The notes under the pieces were generated by a model. It was not told where the DNA came from and made no database searches. It was given only the letters and a program-made list of their open reading frames with translations. Shown piece by piece: positions 6,824 through 13,302 of a DNA stretch of 16,664 bases (the first letter of the stretch is position 1; the number at the start of each line of letters is the position of its first letter). The DNA is from JARRJS01 sp037388885 (GTDB lineage: Bacteria > Gemmatimonadota > Gemmatimonadetes > Longimicrobiales > RSA9), in contig JARRJS010000077.1 in the NCBI GenBank assembly GCA_037388885.1, positions 1 to 16,664 on the forward strand, given 5' to 3'. The position numbers and the translations under genes were made by a program.

Positions 6824-9016
6824 TCAGACGCCGGGGCCCTCGGCGCGCGGCAGGGTGAAGAAGAAGGTAGTGCCCTGGCCCGGCTCGCTGGAGAAGCCGA
6901 TCTCGCCGCCGTGCTCCTCGACGATGCGGCGGGCGATGGCGAGGCCCAGGCCGGTGCCACGCCGGTCGCCCTTGTCGCCCTGCCAGAACCGCTGGAAGAT
7001 GGCGTCGGCGTCCTCCGGGCGGATGCCGGGACCGTTGTCGGTGATGGATATGCGCACGACGTCGCCCAGCGGCTCGGCATGCATCTCGATCCGGCCGCTG
7101 TCCGGTGCGAACTTGATGGCGTTGCCCACGAGGTTGGTGAGCACCTGGACGAAGCGTGCGCGGTCCACGAGCACGAGGGGGGTCTCCGCCGGGACCTCCA
7201 CGACCAGCGCCTGGTCCCGGTCCGCGGCCAGCGGCCGCAGCATGCTCATCGCTTCCTCCACCAGCCGGTCCAGGGCCTCGGGCGCGGGCGTGACGCGCAG
7301 GCTGCCGCTCTCCATCTGCGCCACGTCCAGCAGGTCCTGGATGTAGTGGTGCATCCACTGTCCGGCGAGACGGATGCCGTCCAGGTAGCGGGCCTGCGCG
7401 CCCTCGGCGTCGGGATGGAGCCTGCGCAGCAGGTTGATGTAGGACAGGATGGCGCCCAGCGAGTTGCGCAGGTCGTGGGAGACGACGGCCAGCAGTTCGT
7501 CCCGGGCGTTGGTCGCGCGCGTGAGCTCTTCGGCCCGCACCTGGAGCTGCCTGATCAGGCCCGCCCGGTCCAGCGTAACGGCGATCTGGTCGGAGATGAT
7601 CCGCATGAGCGCCAGCTCGTCCGCCTCGAACGCCGGGCGTCGGCGCGTGCCCAGGCCCAGGGTGCCCACCAGCCGGCCGTGGGCCATCAGCGGATGGCTG
7701 GCGTAGGCGGTGACGCCCATCTCCTGCAGGTCCGCCACCAGGGGGTCATTCGATGCGTCGATGTGCTCCACCACGATCCGGTCCCGGATCGCGGCAGCGC
7801 GGCCGGACACCGCTTCACCGAACGCCAGCCACTCCCACTCATGGGCCGTCGCCTCGTCGACGCCCGCCCACGAGTCGAGCCGCAGACGCGGCTGGCCGTC
7901 CACGTCCTCTACCAGGTAGTTGAAATAGACCTCCAGGCCCAGCTCCGTGGACAGACGCCGGAACAGGCCGCGGACCAGGTCGCGCGGGTTCTCGCTCGTG
8001 AGCAGCCGGTTCGCCGTGTCGGCCAGCAGGTTCAAGCGCGCGTTGGTGCGCTCCAGCTGCCTGCGGACGCGTTCCAGCTCCCGGAGATCATTGCGCGCGC
8101 CCTCGAACAGGCGCGCATTGTCCACGGCTACCGCCGTTCGATCGGCCAGCCGTTCCGCCAGCACGAGGTCATCCGACGTATACGGCGGCGCGTCCATCCC
8201 TCGCACGAAGCTCAGGGTGCCCAGCACCTCGCCGCGCACCATCAGCGGCACCACCATCGCCGATGCCGTGCCCAGCTCCCGCAGGATGCGCACGTGCTCG
8301 CCGTCCCGCGTCGTCTCCTTCAGCAGGTCGTCGTCGATGCTCGAGTACAGCACCGGCTCGCCCGTGTGCATGACGCGGTACGCGCCCGACGGCATATCCG
8401 GGTTCGGTGGGTAACGCTCGCGCAGGCGGCGGGTCAGGGACGCGGCGGCCGGGTCACGGTGGATCATCTCCACCGTCCGGATCTCGCCGTCCTCCACGAT
8501 GTGGACGGTGCACCAGTCGGCGAACTGCGGCACGGCCAGATAGGCCACCGTCTTGAGGGCCTGCCGCCGATCCAGCGTGGAGGCCAGGAGGCGGCCGGCC
8601 TCCCAGAGGAAGCGATGCGCGTCCTCGGCGCGGCGCATCTCGCTGAGGTCGACGAGCATGCAGGACCAGCGCAGCGGGTCGGCCGTCTGCAGCGTCGCCT
8701 CCACCCGCACGGGCAGACGCGTGCCGTCGCCCCGGATCAGCTCCTTTTCGTACGGCGCGCAGTGGCCCGTCGTGGTCACGGCGTGCAGGGCGCGCTCGTC
8801 CAGCAGCCAGTGCTCCGGTGGCGTGATCTCGTGCAGCCGCACCATGCCGGCGTCCAGGTCGGCACGGTCGCGCAGCAGCATGGCGAGGCATCTGTCGTTG
8901 GCCTCCAGGACACGCTCGTCGTCCGCAACCATGACGCCCACCAGAGCGGATGCCGGGAGGGCGCCGATAGGCATCCCTTCCGCCGGTTCACGCCGGTCCG
9001 CCGTTGGTTCGGTCAT
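6824..9016 (-). CDS. Soluble PAS-GAF-GAF sensor histidine kinase (orphan)
   Basis: This 730-residue protein starts at the ATG at 9016. The frame runs further upstream, but that part is Arg/Cys-rich and unlike any domain. The order is PAS-like (about 20-130), GAF (about 150-305), a short coiled linker rich in Arg/Glu (305-330), GAF (about 345-490), HisKA and HATPase_c. His514 in VVSHDLRNSLGAI is the phosphorylated histidine. The ATPase domain has the N box NLVGNAIKF (628-636), the G1 box DNGPGI (660-665), the F box FQRFWQG (674-680) and the G2 box GTGLGL (687-692), so all kinase motifs are intact. There is no signal peptide or membrane segment, so it should sense a cytoplasmic signal or ligand through its PAS and GAF domains. 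No response regulator is encoded nearby, and no clear Shine-Dalgarno precedes the ATG. Confidence 0.92.
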   Translation of the reverse strand: MTEPTADRREPAEGMPIGALPASALVGVMVADDERVLEANDRCLAMLLRDRADLDAGMVRLHEITPPEHWLLDERALHAVTTTGHCAPYEKELIRGDGTRLPVRVEATLQTADPLRWSCMLVDLSEMRRAEDAHRFLWEAGRLLASTLDRRQALKTVAYLAVPQFADWCTVHIVEDGEIRTVEMIHRDPAAASLTRRLRERYPPNPDMPSGAYRVMHTGEPVLYSSIDDDLLKETTRDGEHVRILRELGTASAMVVPLMVRGEVLGTLSFVRGMDAPPYTSDDLVLAERLADRTAVAVDNARLFEGARNDLRELERVRRQLERTNARLNLLADTANRLLTSENPRDLVRGLFRRLSTELGLEVYFNYLVEDVDGQPRLRLDSWAGVDEATAHEWEWLAFGEAVSGRAAAIRDRIVVEHIDASNDPLVADLQEMGVTAYASHPLMAHGRLVGTLGLGTRRRPAFEADELALMRIISDQIAVTLDRAGLIRQLQVRAEELTRATNARDELLAVVSHDLRNSLGAILSYINLLRRLHPDAEGAQARYLDGIRLAGQWMHHYIQDLLDVAQMESGSLRVTPAPEALDRLVEEAMSMLRPLAADRDQALVVEVPAETPLVLVDRARFVQVLTNLVGNAIKFAPDSGRIEMHAEPLGDVVRISITDNGPGIRPEDADAIFQRFWQGDKGDRRGTGLGLAIARRIVEEHGGEIGFSSEPGQGTTFFFTLPRAEGPGV

Positions 9017-9054
9017 GGAAAGTGCCGACTGCAGTAGGACAGCCGAGACAGAAA

Positions 9055-9081
9055 CGCACCGCCGACGGGGAAGGCGGTGCG
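9055..9081. promoter_or_regulatory. Perfect 9-base inverted repeat in the kinase leader
   Basis: CGCACCGCC (9055-9063) and GGCGGTGCG (9073-9081) are exact inverted copies separated by nine bases. They lie 39 bases upstream of the kinase ATG, in the gap shared with the divergent antiporter gene. It may be an operator for a dimeric regulator or a leader hairpin in the kinase mRNA. There is no T run, so termination is less likely. Confidence 0.35.
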
Positions 9082-9148
9082 GCCAGAGCCTCCATTTCAA
9101 GATGCCGCACCAAACACACAGGCACAAGCACGTTGCCGCGCTTTGCGC

Positions 9149-9178
9149 TTGCCGCCGGTTCGAATCCCGACCTATTCT
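9149..9178 (+). promoter_or_regulatory. Possible sigma70-type promoter for the antiporter gene
   Basis: TTGCCG (9149-9154) and TATTCT (9173-9178) are separated by 18 bases, each matching four of six consensus bases. Transcription would start near 9185, leaving a leader of about 60 bases. A GGAG ribosome site at 9237-9240 sits just before the ATG at 9245. The match is moderate and could be chance. Confidence 0.3.
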
Positions 9179-9244
9179 CCTGCCGGCCTCGCGGCGCTCG
9201 TGCCGCCGCACGACGGTTCATGACCGCCTCTGACCCGGAGCCCG

Positions 9245-10492
9245 ATGGACCTCTTCGCCATCATCGCCCTGCTCATCACGCTCACCGCGGTGCTCGGCTG
9301 GATCAACGAGCGCTATCTGCGCCTGCCCACCGCCATCGGTGTGACCATCGGCGGGCTGATCACCTCGCTGGCGCTCATCGCGGGCACCGAGCTCGGCCTG
9401 GGGGGCGAGCACTGGGCGACGACGGTGCTCACGCGCATCAACTTCGACCAGCTCCTGATGCACGGCATGCTCAGCTTCCTGCTGTTCGCCGGCGCGCTGC
9501 ACATCAACCTGAACGACCTGTGGGAGCATCGCCGCCCGATCCTCACGCTGGCCACGCTGGGTGTGCTCATCTCCACAGCCATCGTGGGGCTGTCGGTGTT
9601 CCTGTTGCTGGGCGCCCTCGGCCTGCATCTGCCCCTGGTGCATGCACTGCTGTTCGGCGCCCTCATCTCGCCCACCGACCCGGTGGCCGTGCTGGCGATC
9701 CTGAAGCGGGCCCGCACGCCCCCGAGTCTGGAAGTCCAGATCTCGGGCGAATCGCTCTTCAACGACGGCATCGGCGTCGTCGTGTTCACGGCCATCCTGG
9801 ACCTCGCCCTGGGCGGCCACGGCGTCACCGCCGGCACCGTCGTCCTGCACTTCCTCCGGGAAGCGGGCGGTGGTGTCCTGTTCGGGCTCGTCCTGGGCTT
9901 CATCGCGTACCGCATGCTGTACGCGGTAGACAACTACAGCGTCGAGGTCCTGGTCACCCTCGCCCTCGTCACCGGCGGCTACTGGCTCGCCCAGGAGATC
10001 GGCCTGTCCGGGCCGCTGGCGATGGTGATGGCGGGCCTGTTCATCGGGAACCGGGGCCGCAGGCTCGCCATGTCCGACACCACGCGCAGCCACCTCGACT
10101 CCTTCTGGATCGTCGTGGACGAGTCCCTCAACGCGGTGCTGTTCCTGCTCATCGGCCTCGAGGTCCTGCTCATCGACCTCACGCCCCGGTTCCTGGCCGC
10201 CGGCATGCTGGCGGTGCCCGTCGTGCTGATCGCCCGGTTCCTGAGCGTCGGCGCCCCGATCCGGCTCATGCGCCTGCGGGCGGCCGCGGTGCCCTACGCC
10301 CTCCGACTCATGACCTGGAGCGCGCTGCGCGGCGGCATCGCCATCGCGCTCGCGCTGTCCCTGCCGGCATCCGACCAGCGCGGCCTGATCCTGGTCATGA
10401 CCTACGTCGTCGTCGTGTTCTCGCTACTCGTGCAGGGCCCCTCCGTGGGGCCGCTGGCGCGACGCGCTACCGAGGCGGCCCGGGCGGGTTGA
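9245..10492 (+). CDS. CPA1-type Na+(K+)/H+ antiporter
   Basis: This 415-residue inner-membrane protein is built almost wholly from hydrophobic segments, consistent with 11-13 membrane helices. It exchanges cytoplasmic Na+ or K+ for protons, supporting pH and salt balance. The CPA1/NhaP signatures are present: LLFAGALHINL (79-89), GALISPTDPVAVLAIL (138-153, with the Thr-Asp-Pro turn of the ion site), GESLFNDGIGVVVF (168-181, with the conserved Asn173-Asp174 pair) and WSALRGGIAIALALSLP (358-374). The chain stops soon after the last helix, so there is no regulatory TrkA-C or CNMP-binding tail as in longer relatives. Ion preference cannot be read from sequence. It is transcribed divergently from the histidine kinase gene, which may point to shared control, but that is inference. 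Confidence 0.93.
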   Translation: MDLFAIIALLITLTAVLGWINERYLRLPTAIGVTIGGLITSLALIAGTELGLGGEHWATTVLTRINFDQLLMHGMLSFLLFAGALHINLNDLWEHRRPILTLATLGVLISTAIVGLSVFLLLGALGLHLPLVHALLFGALISPTDPVAVLAILKRARTPPSLEVQISGESLFNDGIGVVVFTAILDLALGGHGVTAGTVVLHFLREAGGGVLFGLVLGFIAYRMLYAVDNYSVEVLVTLALVTGGYWLAQEIGLSGPLAMVMAGLFIGNRGRRLAMSDTTRSHLDSFWIVVDESLNAVLFLLIGLEVLLIDLTPRFLAAGMLAVPVVLIARFLSVGAPIRLMRLRAAAVPYALRLMTWSALRGGIAIALALSLPASDQRGLILVMTYVVVVFSLLVQGPSVGPLARRATEAARAG

Positions 10493-10564
10493 AATTCGAG
10501 GTCGACGCGTAATGCCAGGGGACCGGGGCTGCAGTGACGCGGTGAGAAGACGGCTCGAATTTCA

Positions 10565-10593
10565 TTGACTGCGCCAATTTTGTGCATTAAACT
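10565..10593 (+). promoter_or_regulatory. Sigma70-type promoter for the lipoprotein-barrel unit
   Basis: TTGACT (10565-10570), a 17-base spacer and TAAACT (10588-10593) match the consensus at five and four of six positions with ideal spacing. The segment is distinctly richer in A and T than the rest of the window. Transcription would start near 10600, giving a leader of about 60 bases before the ATG at 10661. A GGAG site at 10648-10651 lies nine bases before the start codon. Confidence 0.65.
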
Positions 10594-10660
10594 GCGGTTT
10601 CTCCCCTGAAATGCGAAACCCCTCTGCAACGACAGCCTTATTGCGCCGGAGACAGGCAGC

Positions 10661-11731
10661 ATGAACCGACGATGGAAGGTTCTGGCGACGGGCGGCGCGC
10701 TCGTGGCGATGGCCGCGTGCGATATTCCGACGTCTGCGCCCCAGTGGGACCAGACCTGGGTGGTCCCGGGTGAAGACATGTCGCTCTCGGTGGCGGAGCT
10801 GTTGCCGTCGGACGTGACACTGACGAGCGACAGCAGCGCGTTCGTGGTGAACATCAACGGCACATCCGCCTCGTTCACGCTGGGCGATTTCTGCCCCGAT
10901 TGTGCCTTCGTCAATGGAATGACGGTGCCGAAGCCGGCGTTCGACACGACGCTGTCGACGACGGACAAGCTGCCGGCAGACGTGGTGAGCGCTACGGCGC
11001 AGGCCGGCCAGTTCTCGCTGACGCTGGAGCACCAGTTCAACTTCGACCCGTTGCGGCCGAACTCGGTGAATCCGACGAGCACCGGTTTCATGACGATCGC
11101 GGTGCGCAGCGCGGGTCGCGTCGTCGCGGCGGACTCCATCGACGGTGCGGACAGCGCGTTCCCGCCCAACACGCCGCTGAACGTGACCGTGCCCGTGACG
11201 GCGGGGCTCATCTCGGACAGCCTGGTGATCGAGTTCCGGATCAACTCGCCCGCCGGCGACCCGGTGACGATCAACACGTCGCAGGGCTTGTTCGTCACGC
11301 TGAACCCCGGCACGCTGGACATCAGCCAGGCCGAGGTGGCGGTCAGCAACATGACCGTGCAAACGGATCCCAGCACCCTGGACCTGTCCGGCCTGCCGGA
11401 CTTCGTGGTCAACGACGTGCAGGCCGGCGCGCTACGCTTCAGCATCGACAACCCCTTCGACGTCAGCGGCACGTTGACGCTGACGGTGACGCCGCCGAAC
11501 GGCGCGCCGGTGGTCAAGACGCTGGACGTCGCGCCCGGCGCCACGACGCCGCGCATCGATTTTACGGGCGATGAGCTGCGGCCCCTGCTGGGTCAGGACA
11601 ACGTGGTGGTCACGACGACCGGCGTGGTCAATGCGACCAGCGGGACGATCACCGTGTCACCGGACCAGGTGGTGACGTTCAAGACCGATCTGGAAGTCAC
11701 GGACCTGGTCGGTGGGGGGGTGAACCAATGA
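10661..11731 (+). CDS. Secreted beta-rich lipoprotein of unknown function
   Basis: The gene encodes 356 residues. MNRRWKVLATGGALVAMAAC is a lipoprotein signal with a charged start, a hydrophobic core and the lipidated Cys20; the next residue is Asp21. The mature part is Thr/Val/Asp/Ser-rich with many short predicted beta strands and few Lys or Cys residues. A DFCPDC pair occurs at about residues 78-83. Segments such as FSIDNPFDVSGTLTLTVTPP (about 266-285) look like an Ig-like or LEA2-like sandwich, but I do not recognise a named family. Its stop overlaps the start of the barrel gene (ATGA), and the two share a promoter and a terminator, so it probably works with that outer-membrane protein. 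In Escherichia coli an Asp after the lipidated Cys retains lipoproteins in the inner membrane; whether that holds here is unknown. Confidence 0.8.
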   Translation: MNRRWKVLATGGALVAMAACDIPTSAPQWDQTWVVPGEDMSLSVAELLPSDVTLTSDSSAFVVNINGTSASFTLGDFCPDCAFVNGMTVPKPAFDTTLSTTDKLPADVVSATAQAGQFSLTLEHQFNFDPLRPNSVNPTSTGFMTIAVRSAGRVVAADSIDGADSAFPPNTPLNVTVPVTAGLISDSLVIEFRINSPAGDPVTINTSQGLFVTLNPGTLDISQAEVAVSNMTVQTDPSTLDLSGLPDFVVNDVQAGALRFSIDNPFDVSGTLTLTVTPPNGAPVVKTLDVAPGATTPRIDFTGDELRPLLGQDNVVVTTTGVVNATSGTITVSPDQVVTFKTDLEVTDLVGGGVNQ

Positions 11732-13038
11732 GCACGCACCATGAATCCGGACATCGGCTCGCCGGCGCCGCCCTGCTGACCGTGATGCTGGCGGCGGCAA
11801 CGCCCGTCGCGGCGCAGCTGGGCAACGCCAGCCCCGCGGCCCTTGGTATGGGCGACAACTACACTGCTCTTGCCCGCGGCCTGAACGCCCCGTTCTGGAA
11901 CCCCGCCGGCCTCGGCATGCCGGACAACCCCTCCTTCTCCATCGCGATTCTGCCGCTGCGCGCCGGTGCGTCCCTGTCCCCCATCGGCACGTCGGACCTT
12001 GCGCGGTATCAGGACAAGTTCATTCCGGTATCGGTGCGCGAGGACTGGTTGAACCAGATCACGGCCGCCGGTGGTGAGAAGGGCGAGTTCGACACCGACG
12101 TCACACTGCTGGCCATGAGCGTCTCGCACCTGGCGTTCCAGCTGTCCACCACCATGCACGGCCGCGTGAACATGGCGCCGGCGTTCGCGGACCTGTTCTT
12201 CTTCGGCAACGCGGGACGCACGGGAGTGCCGCAGAACTACACGCTGCAGGGCAGCACGGTGGATGCCGCGGCCACGACGACGGCGGGCGTCAGCCTGGGC
12301 CTGCCGCTGACACTGACGCTGGGCCCGCTGCCGGACCAGCACTTCGCCGTCGGCGCCACCCTCAAGTACACGATCGGCAACGTGTTCGTCACGGCCATGG
12401 ACGCGGGCAGCCAGATCACGAGCGACCCGCTGGCGGTGGACCTGACGTTCCCCGTGCTCGAGACGGACACGACCATCGACGGGTTCCCCAACAACGGCAC
12501 CGGCGTCGGTCTGGACGTGGGGGCGGCGTGGTCTGCCGGCATCTTCAAGGCGGGCGCCGTGATCCACAACCTGGTGAACACGTTCAAGTGGAACATCCAG
12601 AAGCTGTACTACCGGCAGGGCACGGTGGTGGCCAACACGGACACGACCATCACCAACTTCGACGCCATCGACTACCAGCAGGCGCCGGATTCCCTGAAGA
12701 ACCGGGTCAATGACCTGTTCACCTTCAAGCCGGTGCTGACGGTCGCAGGCGCCGCACAGGTGCTGCCGTATCTCGAAGTGACCGCCGACATCCAGCACCA
12801 GCTGGGCAACAGCCTGCAGCTGGGACCCAGGAACCACGTCGGCGTGGGCGCCGAGCTGACCATCCTGCCCGTCCTGCCCGTGAGAGCCGGAGTGACGCTG
12901 CTGTCGGGCGGCCAGATGTACTCGGGCGGGCTGGGACTCAACCTGGGACCGGTGGGCCTGAATCTGGCCGCGGCCTACAGGGACACGAACCTGGGCAGCG
13001 GCACCATCGCTGCGTTCGCGTTGCAGGTCGGCCTGTAG
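11728..13038 (+). CDS. PorV/TraF-like outer-membrane beta-barrel protein
   Basis: This 436-residue protein has a signal peptide (about 1-30, ending ATPVAAQ). The mature start, LGNASPAALGMGDNYTALARGLNAPFWNPAGLGM, is the hallmark opening of the FadL/PorV/TraF-like barrel group: a Gly-Met-Gly turn and then WNPAGL. Many amphipathic strands follow, and the chain ends in FALQVGL with a hydrophobic terminal residue. PorV in Bacteroidota is a type IX secretion shuttle and FadL imports hydrophobic compounds; similarity at the N-terminus does not decide between them. The ATG overlaps the stop of the lipoprotein gene by four bases and has no good Shine-Dalgarno of its own, only a G-rich stretch, so translation is probably coupled. 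It ends at a TAG inside a small hairpin and is followed by a strong terminator. Confidence 0.78.
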   Translation: MSTHHESGHRLAGAALLTVMLAAATPVAAQLGNASPAALGMGDNYTALARGLNAPFWNPAGLGMPDNPSFSIAILPLRAGASLSPIGTSDLARYQDKFIPVSVREDWLNQITAAGGEKGEFDTDVTLLAMSVSHLAFQLSTTMHGRVNMAPAFADLFFFGNAGRTGVPQNYTLQGSTVDAAATTTAGVSLGLPLTLTLGPLPDQHFAVGATLKYTIGNVFVTAMDAGSQITSDPLAVDLTFPVLETDTTIDGFPNNGTGVGLDVGAAWSAGIFKAGAVIHNLVNTFKWNIQKLYYRQGTVVANTDTTITNFDAIDYQQAPDSLKNRVNDLFTFKPVLTVAGAAQVLPYLEVTADIQHQLGNSLQLGPRNHVGVGAELTILPVLPVRAGVTLLSGGQMYSGGLGLNLGPVGLNLAAAYRDTNLGSGTIAAFALQVGL

Positions 13039-13045
13039 GCCGACC
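13026..13045 (+). other. Hairpin overlapping the stop codon of the barrel gene
   Basis: GGTCGGCC (13026-13033) and GGCCGACC (13038-13045) pair perfectly around a TGTA loop, enclosing most of the TAG stop at 13036-13038. It could protect the mRNA 3' end or slow termination. It could also reflect growth of the CGACC repeats that start here. Confidence 0.35.
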
Positions 13046-13046
13046 G

Positions 13047-13289
13047 ACCGACGCCCGACGACCGACGACCGTCGTCGGTTCACGGTGTAGGCACGCTTTC
13101 CGGCAGCTTGCCGCCTTCGCGACAGGCGGCGAGCTGCCGGTTTTTCAGCCTGTTACCACGTGTGCCGCAGCGGCCCCACGCGAAGCGTGCAAGCAAGGAC
13201 CCCGCGCACGCGACGACGCACGCCGCGCAGCGCCCGGAAACGATCGCACCCCGCGAAACATCGACGGTCGTCGGTCGTCGGTCGTCGGT
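13047..13289. repeat. Intergenic element with 28-base inverted 7-mer repeat arms
   Basis: The left arm (13047-13074) is four tandem 7-mers of ACCGACG type. The right arm (13262-13289) is four tandem 7-mers of CGTCGGT type. The right arm is the reverse complement of the left with one mismatch in 28. The 187 bases between them hold the terminator at 13100-13145 and otherwise no gene. The element fills almost the whole gap between the two convergent genes, starting nine bases after one stop codon and ending 13 bases before the other. Confidence 0.75.
13100..13145 (+). terminator. Intrinsic terminator after the PorV-like gene
   Basis: CCGGCAGCTTGCCGCC (13100-13115) pairs with GGCGGCGAGCTGCCGG (13125-13140) over 16 pairs, one of them a G-U wobble. 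The loop has nine bases, and TTTTT follows at 13141-13145. It lies 61 bases after the stop of the plus-strand barrel gene. There is no matching T run on the minus strand, so it should act mainly in the plus direction. Confidence 0.9.
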
Positions 13290-13302
13290 CGATCGGCGCA
13301 GC

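Noticed and set aside
6911..9037. Long open frame (708 codons) antisense to the histidine kinase
   Set aside because: Its composition is Arg/His/Gln/Val-rich without domains, while the opposite strand has every kinase motif. It is a by-product of high GC.
9154..9171. GGTTCGAATCCCGAC, which looks like a tRNA T-arm
   Set aside because: The T-stem bases do not pair properly on either strand, there is no matching acceptor stem or anticodon arm upstream, and no CCA end. At most it is a chance match or an old tRNA-derived attachment fragment.
10647..10660. GGAGACAGGCAGC before the lipoprotein ATG, faintly like a B12-riboswitch box
   Set aside because: The leader is only about 60 bases and lacks the other conserved parts of a cobalamin riboswitch. 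It is better read as a ribosome-binding site.
13047..13289. Could the repeat arrays be a CRISPR?
   Set aside because: Units of 6-7 bases are directly adjacent with no spacers, and no cas gene is present.
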